DNA of 64,000 nucleotides, taken from Hippophae tibetana (lineage: Eukaryota > Streptophyta > Magnoliopsida > Rosales > Elaeagnaceae). Positions 48,311 through 59,522 of the stretch are shown here, piece after piece. Within the stretch, counting starts at the first letter, position 1. Each line of letters starts with the position of its first letter. The stretch is taken from assembly GCA_037013495.1 (NCBI GenBank), contig CM072805.1, positions 15,162,601 through 15,226,600 on the forward strand. Direction: 5' to 3'. The notes under the pieces are model-generated. The model worked only from the letters and a program-made list of their open reading frames with translations, was not told where the DNA came from and did not search any database. A program made the translations under genes and the position numbers.

Positions 48311-48318
48311 TATTTATA
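48311..48318 (-). promoter_or_regulatory. Likely LTR-A TATA box
   Basis: TATAAATA in minus sense (context CACCTATAAATACCC), at the same place in the copy at 42,584-42,591 and as CACCTATAAAAG in the copy near 60.78 kb. It lies just downstream, in element sense, of the GC-rich block. Confidence 0.6.
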
Positions 48319-48864
48319 GGTGAGGATGGGAAGAAACAATGGGTGAAAAAATGATAAAAAATGGTGGAAGCGGGAAGTAGTGAATGATGATGTCATTTGA
48401 TGATGTCAGCATGACGTGGGGCGGCTGCGTGCGGATTGGGACGCAGATGGAAGCGGCGTGCACGGAGTGGAGCTGGGCCACGCACAGGCGCGTGCAGAAG
48501 CAGCAGCTACGCACATAGGTGCGTGCAGAAAAATGCAAGGGCGCGTGGGACTGGGCATACTGCGGGAGCTACGTGCACGATTTCTTCATTTTTGACATTT
48601 TTGACCCATTTTGTCCAATTTTTCCAATTTTTTGAATTTTACTCATTTATTTTTGAATATATTTGTGATGCATTGCCTTTAGTATTCCTTTTTGGGTCTT
48701 TAAGTTATATTTTTAAGCGAAAATACCTGAAAAACAATAAGAATACCCGTGATTTCAAAAAGAAAATTTATATAAATATATGATAATCATATAAATAAAT
48801 ATATATTTAATCAATTAATTTTCATAAAATCATGGTAATTTTAGGGCTTTTTGAGCACTCATCA

Positions 48865-49204
48865 CTAGGCGTGACTGGGCGCGCTACGCAGGTTGGTCTG
48901 CGCAGCTAGGCGGCTGCGTGCAAGATTTCCTTCTTTTTTACCCATTTTGTTCAATTTTTCCATATTTGTTGACGTTTCCTCACTTATTTTATGAATATAT
49001 TTGTGATGTATTGCCTCGAGCATTCCTCTTTTAGTCTTTAAGTTACGTTTTTAAGTGAAAATACCTAAAAAATAATAAAAATACCCGTGATTCCGAAAAG
49101 ACAGATTTATATAAATATATGATAAAATCATATAAATATAAATATTTTTAATCAATTAACGTGCATAAAATCATGGTAATTTTAGTACTTTTGAGCACTC
49201 ATCA
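48865..49204 (-). repeat. Outer LTR-A copy, right part
   Basis: Continues the GC-rich block broken at 42,848 ('CTAGGCGTGACTGGGCGCGC') and runs to the LTR end GAGCACTCATCA at 49,204, followed by the family's internal 3' tract. Confidence 0.92.
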
Positions 49205-50440
49205 CAACCCCAAACCAGCTTCTTGCAAGTCCCTTAGCAAGAGAAGCGATAAAAACTAAAAATTAAACTATCCTAAATCACTTTCGTGGATTGACACAGT
49301 TGCATTTAGCCTATGCAACAAGCCTTTAAACACCTAGGTTGCCCTAGTGGACGAGTTTGAGTCTCGTGAGGGTTTTCAGTAATGATACCCACAAACATTG
49401 AACTAAATGTAAAAATTAAAAGAAATAATAAAAACAACCAACTTAAAAACTAAAATTACAACAAAATCAAAAATTAACTTTTAAGAATAAAAGAAACCAA
49501 CATAACACAAAAATGTCTCATATTTTTTAATCTCCTTTAAGATCATAATTAAAATCTCAAGCATAAGTTATTTTAATCTTCTTAAACAATCATGATTTAT
49601 TATAATAATTAGTCAAAACTCATTTTCATATTTCATATAAAAATTGTATCAATTTAATTTCACCCAATTTCAGTGTCTAGAATCCGAATTCGCTTCGACT
49701 CTATTCCTCACTAGTCAATACTCTCAAAACACTGAATCTTATGGGTTCAAACACTCATACTAATTTAGATGCAAAAGAGTTGATTTATAGAAATGAACTA
49801 ATATGTTCGCATATGTATAAAGAATAAAGGCTCAAAGTGTTATTTTGATGTTGATCTCATGAAAGGAATCGAATGTATAAATTATAAAGATATCATATAT
49901 AAAAATTATAAGTCTAATGTACTTTACTTATAAGCCTAAGCTTTATTTTCAAATCCTTTGAGAATAGCGTGAGTGGTTCTAACCAACATTCTAATTAGTT
50001 CATCACAAATTAGATACATTCATAGATCAACCTGTAAAATAGGGTTAACACAAAATATACAAGTGTGTGTGTGTTCTAGATGAATTTCAAAAAGAAATAA
50101 ATCTTATCCTAATGCAATACATATATTAGCATGCATGGAACTAAGAATTTTAGAATAGATAATAAAACAGTAATCTATATAGTTATTTGTATATTAATAA
50201 TAGCATTTAAGAATATCTATAATTGAATTTGATAAGTACACCAAAACTTATAATTTTTTTACAGATACTACCAGTTATCAAATACTATTTGAGTAAAGAA
50301 AATGTCAAGATACTTTTATGTTTTGATGTTAATTACTACTTTTTTATTTTGAAATGATAAAAATTAATTAGATCTATAGAATGTGGAGATTGATAACTAA
50401 ATGTCACACTATTTCCTAATGGCATAAGTTATAAAGGTAT
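49205..50440 (-). mobile_element. LTR-A family internal 3' region (non-coding)
   Basis: Begins CAACCCCAAACCAGCTTC; minus sense gives the polypurine-type tract GGTTTGGGGTTG before the LTR. It is similar block by block to 34,439-35,640. No domain was recognised; similarity fades before 50.4 kb. Confidence 0.7.
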
Positions 50441-50449
50441 TTCTTTAAT

Positions 50450-50925
50450 AAAGCACACAAAAATAAGGGAATAAGGGGGTGGTGGGGGATATCCCCCATG
50501 CTTGAAAGAGAAAAGAGATCTTGAGGGCGGGTGGACCCGAAGTTTAGGAGGGAATAAGAGGGCGGTGGGGGATATCCCCCACACTTGAAAGAGAAAAGAG
50601 ATCTTCCCTTTAGCGAGTAAAAGCAACACTCTTATATGTCCCGAAGGCTAGTTAAGATCTGTAGCTTAGTTAACTCTGGGGGAGGAAACTGAGCGGCTGG
50701 TGTAGCTTAGTTAACTCGTGGCTTGTGTAGTTTAGTTTCCTACGAGAACGCTCTACTAAGAAAGCTAAGAAAAGAAACCTTAGGACGCTCTACTAAGAAA
50801 GCTAAGAAAGAAACCTTTTTAGATAGAATCTATTTAGCTACATTCTTACAGTTCCTGAAGGTGAGTCAAGACTGTAAGCTCCCTTCACAGGAGGTAAATG
50901 TCTCCCATAGAATGAAGGAACAATG
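50450..50925 (+). repeat. Organelle-like block Y, copy 2
   Basis: Same as 4,545-4,890, with two extra short tandem duplications: 'GGTGGGGGATATCCCCCA' occurs at about 50,480 and 50,567, and 'GCTCTACTAAGAAAGCTAAG' occurs twice near 50,750-50,810. No gene was recognised. Confidence 0.75.
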
Positions 50926-51465
50926 TAGCCGAGTTTACTCCAAAGGAGGCCCTTATAATGAGTAGCTTAGTTTCCTCTGAAGGAGGCATTTAGAATGAGG
51001 GAACGATCTAGCTTAGTTTCCTCCGAAAGGGCTTGTTTCTCTTTGTAGAAGGGGACATGGAATTCTATTAGTAACAATAACCTATAGTAACAATAAACTC
51101 TTCTGAAGCTCATTGTCTATTAGTAACAATACCATCTTCTGTAGTTCCCATGGAGGAACCTACTTCATTATAGAAAACGACCTTAGAGGCCCTTTTTGTG
51201 CACTGTAACAACAGGAACTCTCAGATATCTTGGGGATATATTCTTCTCCCCTCACAGCTGCTTAGCAAAGTACACACAACGAGGGCTACCTTCTTTTCTG
51301 ATTTACCACTTATGTTTGTTAAGGGGGAATTAGAGTCATGATTCTCCTGCTTTTCCTTCCCCAACAAACCTTCCATAGTTTGGATCCAACTTCAAGTATA
51401 GTATAACTGTATAGTAATAGTGCGGAAGGAGGTCACCACTCCCCGAATACACTACCTTGACACTT
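50926..51465. other. Organelle-like spacer
   Basis: Base composition is more even than in the flanking repeats. It contains a short repeat 'TATTAGTAACAATA' three times (51.06-51.14 kb). Probably mitochondrial, but no gene was recognised. Confidence 0.4.
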
Positions 51466-51645
51466 GTTGAACCAGGCACTTTATGTACCCTAAGTCTTTC
51501 GACCCTCTAGATTAACAATAAGATATCAGAGCCTTCTTGTCTGCAACCTGGAGCTCCCTGGCTTGATCTCTGAACGTGAGCTGTTTGTCGAGAGCTAGTT
51601 AGCCGTTTGTAGTTTCTCTGATCACTTACGACATTTCTCCGTAAC
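51466..51645 (+). repeat. Organelle-like block X, copy 2
   Basis: Same as 4,325-4,505 ('CGACCCTCTAGATTAACAA', 'GTTAGCCGTTTGTAGTTTC'). Here it follows block Y; in the first copy it precedes it. Confidence 0.75.
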
Positions 51646-51654
51646 AAACTAGCA

Positions 51655-51902
51655 ACCCCTTCCATTTATCTATATACTTTTTTTGTTTCGCAATTCATAA
51701 TCAGATTGGTTTTTCTTTTTTTCTTATGCAAAAAAAAAATTACAGTTGCTACGATGATATGACCAATATATCTCGACTGGTTCTTTCTTTCTATCTAGAT
51801 AATGTGAAACGATGAGTTGGTTATTAGTTATATAAACTATTTTTTCGTATTATGTCATATAAAGGGCCGATCCATTTTATGTTAATCCTAAAAAACCAAC
51901 GA
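51655..51902 (-). pseudogene. rpl16: Plastid rpl16 intron fragment, second copy
   Basis: Nearly the same as 10,330-10,575: 'GTTGCTACGATGATATGACC', 'CTCGACTGGTTCTTTC', 'AAAGGGCCGATCCATTTTAT', 'CCTAAAAAACCAACGA'. It breaks off at 'CCAACGATACCGCC'. The two copies differ by a small number of substitutions and short indels. Confidence 0.9.
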
Positions 51903-52204
51903 TACCGCCTGATCTTATTCCCATCGATATGCCCGAAAACAAGAACTTTTTTTCTCTCATGCCCATGAACATGAAGCTGACAAAGATAGAATGTTTCACT
52001 TGCCCGTAAAGACTCTATCTCTACAACTTCCTTCTCTTTTCTTTTCATTACAAACAAAGTGATCCACTTTCATAACTAATAAGGTGTAAAAGAAAGGAGT
52101 CTCGGTATTCGTTCTGACTTCCGCTCACAAAGGAACAAGATCTGGATTTGACTAGGGCAAGCGCAGTTTACTATGCGAGTGGAGAGATTTAAGTGAGCTA
52201 AAGG
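51903..52204. other. Organelle-like spacer between two plastid pieces
   Basis: Joins the rpl16 intron piece to the inverted-repeat piece. It holds a minus-strand frame without recognised motifs (CQLHVHGHERKKVLVFG). Composition suggests mitochondrial DNA, which would make both plastid pieces older transfers inside a mitochondrial fragment (inference). Confidence 0.4.
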
Positions 52205-52745
52205 GAGGGGCAATGGTTTCATAAAACCCCCAATCTAAATAAAGTAGGTTTTACATGAAGAAGATTTGGCTCAACATGTTCTATTCGATACGGGTAGGAG
52301 AAGAGCCCGACTCGGTATTCTTAAAACAAATAGAGAAATAAGAACCAAGTCAAGATGATAGGGATTAACTCCTTCTTCTTGTGCCAAAGATCTTACCATT
52401 TCTGAAGGAACTGGAGTCATATCTCTTTTCCATTTCCATTCAAGAGTTCTTATGGACAAATTCCTTTTTTTAGGAACACATACAAGATTCGTCACTACAA
52501 AGAGGATAATGGTAACCCCACCATTAACTACTTCATTTATGTTCATTTATGTTCATTTATGAATTTCATAGTAATAAAAATACATGTCCTACCGAGACAG
52601 AATTTGTCTATCCTCTTGCCTAGCAGGCAAAGATTTACCTCCGTGGAAAGGATGATTCATTCAGATCAACATGAGAGTCCAAATACATTGCATTTCTCGA
52701 ATCCATGTTGTATATTTGAAAGAGGTTGACCCCCTTGCTTCTCTC
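52205..52745 (-). pseudogene. Plastid inverted-repeat spacer near trnV-GAC/rps12
   Basis: The minus strand gives 'CAACATGGATTC', 'GACTCTCATGTTGATC', 'CCTTTCCACGGAGGTAAAT', 'TTTGCCTGCTAGGCAAGAGG' and an open frame reading [20 protein letters not shown] and [20 protein letters not shown]. From memory this is the plastid inverted-repeat spacer upstream of trnV-GAC, between it and the rps12 3' exons. The frame is one of the small unassigned plastid ORFs and probably not a real protein gene. A short in-frame duplication 'TTTATGTTCA' is seen near 52.54 kb. Confidence 0.7.
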
Positions 52746-53099
52746 ACAAAAAAAGAATTCTCAAAAAACAAATGAGTGAGAGATATTCAAAAATTTATGC
52801 ATTATATTTTTATCCATTTATTATTTGTATATGTAAGAACCAATTTTTTTTCCAAATGATAATACATAATTTTAAAATATGAAGAAAATATGTGACAATT
52901 ATACAAAATAAAAGTTAATTGTGATGCTAATTGTTACAACGCAATAAATGTGGACGGTATATAAAGTAAATTAATTAATACAATTAAATATTGTGATCCA
53001 CGTATGTTTTCTTAATATATCTCTAATTAAGCCTATTTTTCAAAAATAACTAATTAATCAAGTAATTAATTAGGTTTTTTAGCATCTTTTTCGACATGT
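52746..53099. other. Unassigned AT-rich spacer
   Basis: No gene or repeat was recognised between the plastid piece and the CACTA element. Confidence 0.5.
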
Positions 53100-53122
53100 C
53101 ACTACTATAATACATACATATG
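53100..53122 (+). repeat. Left terminal inverted repeat of the CACTA element
   Basis: CACTACTATAATACATACATATG; pairs with 56,199-56,221 with mismatches only at the outermost base and at one internal base. Confidence 0.92.
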
Positions 53123-53441
53123 GTCTCAAAAATTTAGCATCGGTTTTTTTAAAAAATCGAAGGTATAGAGTTTTGGTCTCAGTTATTTAAAAACTGAGGT
53201 CATAGACATACCTTATGGCCTTAGTTATTTAAAAATCGAGGTCATAAACATATCCTGTAGTCTTGGTTTTTTAAAAACTAAGGTCATAGACATACCCTAT
53301 CAATTTTTTCCACCGCATACCAAATTTCTTTATCAATTTTTTTAATTTTTCTCTCCCAAAATTTTCTTTTCCTTTTAGCTTCCTTTATTTTCCCCAGCAT
53401 TTTCCCTTATCTCATTTCTTCTCCAACACGCACAATTCCTC

Positions 53442-53828
53442 GTGACCCAACTCCCTTCTCTCATTTTCTTCTCTTCTTATATTTTCTCTTTTCCCCAAAG
53501 TGCACCATTCCTTACGACCCAGCTTTGCCAACACAATGGAAATTCTCATACTAGTTACCCTCTCTACCACTCTACGTGTGTCACTATCAACAGTAACGAC
53601 ATCGACCTTTCACTTCTCGAAGCAGTTGAGAAATTGCAAAACACAGTGGAGATTCTCGATTGACCTACTAACCTTAAAAAAATTTGTGTTCTTTGAATCT
53701 GTTGCAAACTGATGCCGGAGAAATCGTAAAAATGGGGATAAATGAAGGAGGTTACAGGGTATACCAGAACAGAGGCCTATTGGGTCCTCCAGTAAAACCT
53801 TATTTTGGACACTCACATAACCCTATGA
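53442..53828 (+). other. Exon-like block inside the CACTA element
   Basis: A frame starting at 53,442 encodes SNDIDLSLLEAVEKLQNTVE and stops shortly after. From 53,707 another open stretch encodes TDAGEIVKMGINEGGYRVYQ and NRGLLGPPVKPYFGHSHNPM and ends at a plausible splice donor (ATGAG|GTATGC at about 53,829). Composition is that of ordinary coding DNA, unlike the flanking AT-rich sequence. I do not recognise the protein. It may be a captured host gene piece or a relic of the element's own second gene. Confidence 0.4.
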
Positions 53829-55258
53829 GGTATGCCATCTCTGGTCTTGAACTTTTTTCATGAGCTATGCCTTCTTTGTTCAAGAACATCAAGATTAAGT
53901 TCAACGATGATTTTAATTAGCATATAATTAGCACGACAATATGTTCAAAATTTCTCTATTTACTATTGTATGTTCAGCAAAGTTGTTCTGAAATTGTATG
54001 TATTGACATTTCATTTTTTATAAATCTGTGGTAGCTTCTTTATTCAACTTCTTGTTTACCTGATTCTAGTATATGCATAAATATTGAACTCTTTGACTTT
54101 TTATAATTTGGGAATATTCCTTGATAATCCTAGCTATATTTGCTTATATTACTCACAATCAACAAATCATCACAAGAAACATGCCACGGCGCACAGGAAG
54201 AGGGGTTCATCCTATCATACTTGCCTAGTAATCATAATGTGTGAATCAGTGTACTCTTATAGCAATAAAACTCATGATTTGTGGATTACTGTTAATGAAT
54301 TAATATATATCTTGTTTGTTTTGTAGGATGGGTAGGTTTGATACTTTGCTCATGCCCTTATGTATCAAATATTGCACATTGTATGATTTTGATAAGTTCT
54401 GATATGTTTGCCAACATGAAAAATAAAATATCACATGTAAGTATAAGAGAATCTTCAAAAAAGTGTAGGAATGAATAAGTTCCTTATGATCTTCTTTAAT
54501 AATAATAAAATATTGAATTAGGGTGTTATTATTAGATTTGTCTTCCTTTTAATTATTTTTCTGGGATGTTCTGATAATTGATGACATTGTATATTATCTT
54601 TTTTATGCCTATGGGTGCCAAAGAAAATAAGTTCCCTAAGCAAAAAAAGGGCCAATCAAAATTGGGAACTTGGTGTAAAGGAGTGGTACTTGATACTCTT
54701 ATGGTTTAGTTTAATAGAGCCAAGTTTATCTCTGGTTTGATCAGCTGCTTTTATTGTTATGCTTTAGTTACTTTGGTATTTCATCTTTGGTATTACTATG
54801 TGTCTCTTTGGTAAGTTTAGGTGTTGTTTGTTTGGTTTATAGTTTCTTGTTCTATGTTCATGTTGGTGTCTCTATTTTATGAATTCTATTCCTTGATATT
54901 GCTGCTGGATAATGCGGATATCTTGGTTAATTCTTATACTGGGTGTGTTTTTCTAGTTTTGAAAGCTAGCAGTTCTTGAGCAAGCTTCTTAGGTGGTTTT
55001 TTGGCTGTTGTTGTTTAAGCTGTGGTTGTTTAATTAGATATAAAGATTAATATTGGTGTGTTTTAAATCTACAATTTGTTTGCTTGTATTTTTGGAGTTT
55101 AATGCACTTAAAAGTTCATTTCAATGCGTTTATGTTTGTTATTCTCTTGTTCTGTTTGAAGCAGTAGTGGTTGGTTGTTGAAACTGTATATTTAGCTGAT
55201 CTCAATATGTTTTATGTTTGCTGTCATTCTAGTGCTGCATGTATCCTCTATGTGCTAG

Positions 55259-55413
55259 ATTGAGATACCCAAGCTTCTCAAGAATGCATGCATCAGGAAG
55301 CTACATAGTGAGTTTGAGTCTAAAATGTTGTACGACTTGAATGCTGCACATATATTGACCGGTGCTTTCCAAGATGCGTTGAAATTGATTAATGGTTCTT
55401 TGACAACATTCAA
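55259..55413 (+). other. Exon-like block inside the CACTA element (2)
   Basis: Between a likely acceptor (TTCT..TGTGCTAG) and a likely donor (TTCAAG|GTATGT) lies an uninterrupted frame: IEIPKLLKNACIRKLHSEFE, SKMLYDLNAAHILTGAFQDA, LKLINGSLTTFK. The balanced residue use and the paired splice signals argue for a real exon by descent. Family not recognised. With the block at 53.44-53.83 kb it suggests that parts of one spliced gene were picked up. Confidence 0.5.
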
Positions 55414-56198
55414 GGTATGTAGTTGAACATACTTATGATTCTACATCACTTACTACTATTTTGCTGCAAATGACTATGAATTGATAACATATGTTTTGGA
55501 ATAACTTTTAGAAGAAACAATCAAAGCAACAACAATTATGTGCAGTTCTTTTGCTTGTTGAAATGAAGAAAGAAGTAATTTAAGTTATGAAGATCTGGGT
55601 TTGCTGTCTTCCAATACCTACTCTGAGGTGCTGTATTATTTAAATTCTAACAAGAATGATTGTAAAATTACACTTATAAATGCTTCGTAGAAGTACATTT
55701 ATAAATGTTTGCTAGCTATAGTAAAAAGTTAGTGTGTAATACTAAGGCTATTATTCATAATCATTGTAAATATTAGAATTAGCTAGTAAGGTTAAATTAT
55801 ATTTTAGTGTATAAACTATCAAATATAATTGTACTTTTAATTTTAATATAATATAATTTTTAATATTATAATTAATAAATTTATTATAATTTATATTGAC
55901 TTTTAATATTGTAATTAATAATTTTATTTTTATTTAAATTTATGGTCATATGATATATGTATTACCTCAGTTATTGAAAAATTGAGGTCATAAACATACC
56001 TTATGGGCTCAACTATTGAAAGACCGAGGTCATGGACATGTCCTACGACCTCAGTTATTTAAATTCTGAGGCTATAGGATATGTCTATGGCTTCGGTTAA
56101 AAAACCGAGATCATAGGTAATAGTCTATGGCCTCTCACTTAGGTCTCAATTCTTATAATCATGACCATAGATTTACGATTATGGTTAAAAACTGAGGT

Positions 56199-56221
56199 CA
56201 TATGTATGTATTTTAGTAGTT
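56199..56221 (-). repeat. Right terminal inverted repeat of the CACTA element
   Basis: In reverse AACTACTAAAATACATACATATG. The expected first C is an A here, which may have reduced mobility. Confidence 0.9.
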
Positions 56222-57958
56222 TGTTCCTCTTAATAAGTCTATAATTTTAGAACATTATAATGATCATCGTGTTAGCTAGCATTTCTTTGCTTAGAACACC
56301 ATCAATTGTACATTTCACATAGTCAACCACACGATCAGATTTCTATGCAAAATTTTAACAATTATTATTTACGAAAATTAAAAAATATATATACTTGAAT
56401 TATACTCATATTCACACTATGCATATATGTTCTTTTCTTCATATAATGTAAAAAATATATATGTTTTTTTACATGCTAAAAAATTGGCATCACCTCCTAA
56501 AGAAACATATATTCTTGTTAGAGAGATTTAATATGATATAATGTAAAGATATGAGTCCATAAAAAACCTAAAGGCATATTAACTTCCAAAAAAATGATAG
56601 ACACACATTCATGTAAAAATTCAACACATTTAATTGTTATAAGTTTACCTAAAATTTTCACTGAATTACATAAAAATGTTACACACTTACATAACTTGTG
56701 TTATTTTCATCTTTCCACAAGCATGCAGAAAATTATACACATTCAACTTATATTATTAAATTCTCTTAAATAACATTCAAATTAAACCATAATTTATGTG
56801 ATTTTATTATTATTATTATTTCAATTACTATCATTACTATTATTATTACTACTGCTGTTATCACTACTTTATTATTACTATTATTGCTACTAGTGTTATT
56901 ATTAACTATTATTATAATTATTTTCAGTGATATGAAAATGATATTTTGTCTAAGTTGATTGTTTAGATAAGATTACTTATATAGAGTTTGAATGTTTCCG
57001 TATATTCTGAGTAACGTTGTTGATAATGGTTTAGCCTCTACAACTCCTAGTATTTGTATCCCATTATAGTGATAAGATGCCACCATTATTCGCTAGTATT
57101 TTTACTTTTTTGAATGCTTATAATGTAGTAATTAATTATAGATTTTATATTGATTTCTATGTTTAATTTTTCTATTTAATAATACTCCCTGTTGAGGGCT
57201 AGATAGTGAAGATGGTGTGAAGCTGCCAACCTAATTGAAATATCTAGATGTAGTTAATGATGCCTATTACCTACAACTTTCATTAAAATTATTATTATTA
57301 TTATAAGAATTATTATAATAATAAATAAGTAAATAAATAAATAAATATGAAATAAAATTAAGATAAAGAGAAAAGAAAAGAGATTAATGACCTAATAGTC
57401 ATTTTGTTTTTGTCAAGTGGATATTTTAATTATTTTATTTTTACAAGAAATATTTAAGTCACTCTTTCAATAAAATTGGGCCATGTTAGTTATTTTTTAA
57501 ACAATATTATATTATATTATCAATAAAATTTCTAACATAATAAATATATATCTAATTAGAAAAAATTATCAATTTAAAGTTCTCTTATTTATATCCTTCT
57601 ATCCATTTTTGTTCAATTTTGAGCCATTTTCCTTAATAAAGGTTAAAATATTAGTATTTTTCAGTTACATTTCTCCATTTTTGATGTTTTTGTCAATTCT
57701 CTCTATTATCTCTATAGTTGAAAAAGTAAATGAAGTATATACCATCCACGTATTAGAACTGAATTAAAATGTTAGAACCCTTTTTAAACATATTTAGGTT
57801 ATTTTGTGCTAGCCACCCTACATGTTTTTGATCACTAAAAAAATCAAAATATGTTTAAAACAGTTTTTAAATACATTTTATTAATTGAAAAATTAAATAA
57901 TAATTAATTATTTAAGAATTAAATTTATAACAAAAAATCATTTATATACAATACATAC

Positions 57959-57991
<33 letters not shown>

Positions 57992-58600
57992 ACTTAATTA
58001 CAGTATCATTAAATATTATAAGATACCTATGTTATTCAATATCATAAAATTCTTCTTTTGATTCTTCTTATGATCTTATAATTTCAAGCATGTATTCTAC
58101 CTATTCTTCTCGTAAATCATTAAAAATTTGCATGTCATAGCGTTACTTGTTCCAACCAAAGAACTATATGTATTTAAATTTAAATAATAATGTAATATCA
58201 TGAATTCACAAAAAATAACTTATATGTGTCGAAAGAGTATATTCCTAAAAGAGATTACCACATCTTTAATTGATATGTTGATATTTGAGATGATTTTGCT
58301 CATAAGTTTCATGATAAATTAACCACATATGACTCCATAATTTTGTTATGAAACCTATAAAAAATAACATGGTTTATCAATTCTAACATCTTTATTATTT
58401 AATAGTAAAATTCATTAAATTATTAATATTCGTTTTTACATACCATAACTTTGTCTCATATAAACTTATGTGATTTTTAAGGGTAATGTCCTTACTATTG
58501 TTTCATAGCTTTCATGCCTTATCAAATTTTAAAATAGTTAGTTCTTTATTAAATATTACAAAGAACAATAGAGGAAAAATAGCTAGTTATAACTCTTACA
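56222..58600. other. Unassigned AT-rich region with microsatellites
   Basis: No gene was recognised. It holds imperfect (ATT)n at 56,803-56,920 and 57,287-57,345, an (ATAC)n run at 57,951-57,972 and (TA)n at 57,971-57,990. A CACTAAAAAAATCAAAAT motif at 57,834 could be a worn end of the CACTA element to the right, but no partner end is in the window. Confidence 0.5.
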
Positions 58601-58655
58601 TTTCAACAACTCATTTTGTGTCTTTATCCAATTCTATGGAATCTGAATCACAGTA

Positions 58656-58916
58656 TCAATTATGATTTCCATATAGATCAAGGATTACCAACATCCAATG
58701 ATCTTGGCCTTGTTCAAACATTAGTAGCCAAAGGATTATCAACTTCTGATTTCTTTCAAGTGTTAATGCCCTATCATATAATTGTTTAGCTCTGATGCTA
58801 ACACCATGCTCTTGATATTGATTGAAAAATGATGAATCATAGAATATTGCTAAATGTGAGAGGTGATTTGTTTGAAGTCGATAATAACATACCCTATATA
58901 TATATATGCTCCACAT
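58656..58916 (-). pseudogene. Ulp1-type peptidase relic of the CACTA element
   Basis: An 86-codon open frame with VSIRAKQLYDRALTLERNQK and QDHWMLVILDLYG. The HW followed by a hydrophobic strand and D is the catalytic-His region of the C48 (SUMO-protease-like) domains found in plant transposon proteins. The catalytic Cys region is not visible. It is downstream of TNP2 in element sense, as in many plant CACTA elements. Confidence 0.65.
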
Positions 58917-59522
58917 AAATTAATGTTATTTACTGATTGAGAAGTCACCTTATCCATACTTGAATTATTCTTAAATTGATCATTTGAAATTAAAATAATT
59001 TCAATATGCACTTGATTTATATATATGATTGTCCAATGTCTAGGCCAGATATTTCTCTAATAAGTGACACAATCCATCCATCATTTATGTTATTTTTACT
59101 CGCAATAATAGTCATTAAAAAGCTATGATTTTTGGTAAAGTTTATAGCATATTCATAATTATACTTTTTTCACGGCTTCTTCATGAATGACTTAGTGCAT
59201 GATGATTGTCTACTAGACATCAATTTTCCATAAGATACTTATTTTGCATCTCTTAAATATGCCGCACTTAGCAATTTTGGAATAATAGATTAAACAAGAA
59301 GTATTATATATGTTAGTAACAATAAAAGAATAATAATGAGTCGACGACCAAGCCACATATTATCCAATAGCTTCTTGAACTATAGTAACATCAGATGACA
59401 TCGGTAATTGACAATGATGAAGCAATGATTGATCAATTACTATTCACCAATGGTTTAAAAAATATTGATTATGAATCTTTCGATCATTTCTCAATTGTTG
59501 TACCATTCCAATAGTAATATAG

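Larger units (their letters stand above)
42849..48864 (-). mobile_element. LTR-A element (gag-only type) nested in another LTR-A
   Basis: Minus sense: 5' LTR 48,864-47,045, primer site 47,038-47,022 (TGACACCGTTGCCGG in sense, tRNA-Asp type), AT-rich leader, gag at about 45.75-44.6 kb (MRCFPYTLKDKAKAWLMSLP; NTYNPGWRNHPNFSW), a short non-coding tail, a second gag-head piece at 44.3-43.86 kb of a different subfamily, and part of a 3' LTR ending at 42,849. Flanks are CTCGG and CTAGG, a 4-of-5 target duplication. The LTRs differ by roughly a tenth by eye. No pol domains were recognised. A composite fossil with several breaks. Confidence 0.88.
53100..56221. mobile_element. Non-autonomous CACTA transposon
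   Basis: Left end CACTACTATAATACATACAT; right end, reversed, AACTACTAAAATACATACAT. Both are flanked by TGT (53,097-53,099 and 56,222-56,224), the 3-bp target duplication typical of En/Spm-CACTA elements. Inside each end are several copies of a subterminal unit around 'TTAAAAACTGAGGTCATAGA' (left 53.13-53.30 kb, right 55.96-56.21 kb), in direct and inverted arrangement. No transposase is present in the 3.1 kb, so it would depend on a relative such as the one at 58.6-63.5 kb. The last base of the right end differs from the left. Confidence 0.92.

Noticed and set aside
52271-52546. 91-codon minus-strand frame as a host or mitochondrial gene
   Set aside because: It matches, from memory, a small unassigned plastid ORF in the inverted-repeat spacer near trnV; more likely a plastid scrap than a gene.
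56803-56920. Regular trinucleotide array considered as a CRISPR-like or minisatellite structure
   Set aside because: Simple imperfect (ATT)n/(ACT)n microsatellite without spacers; CRISPR is not expected in a plant nuclear genome.
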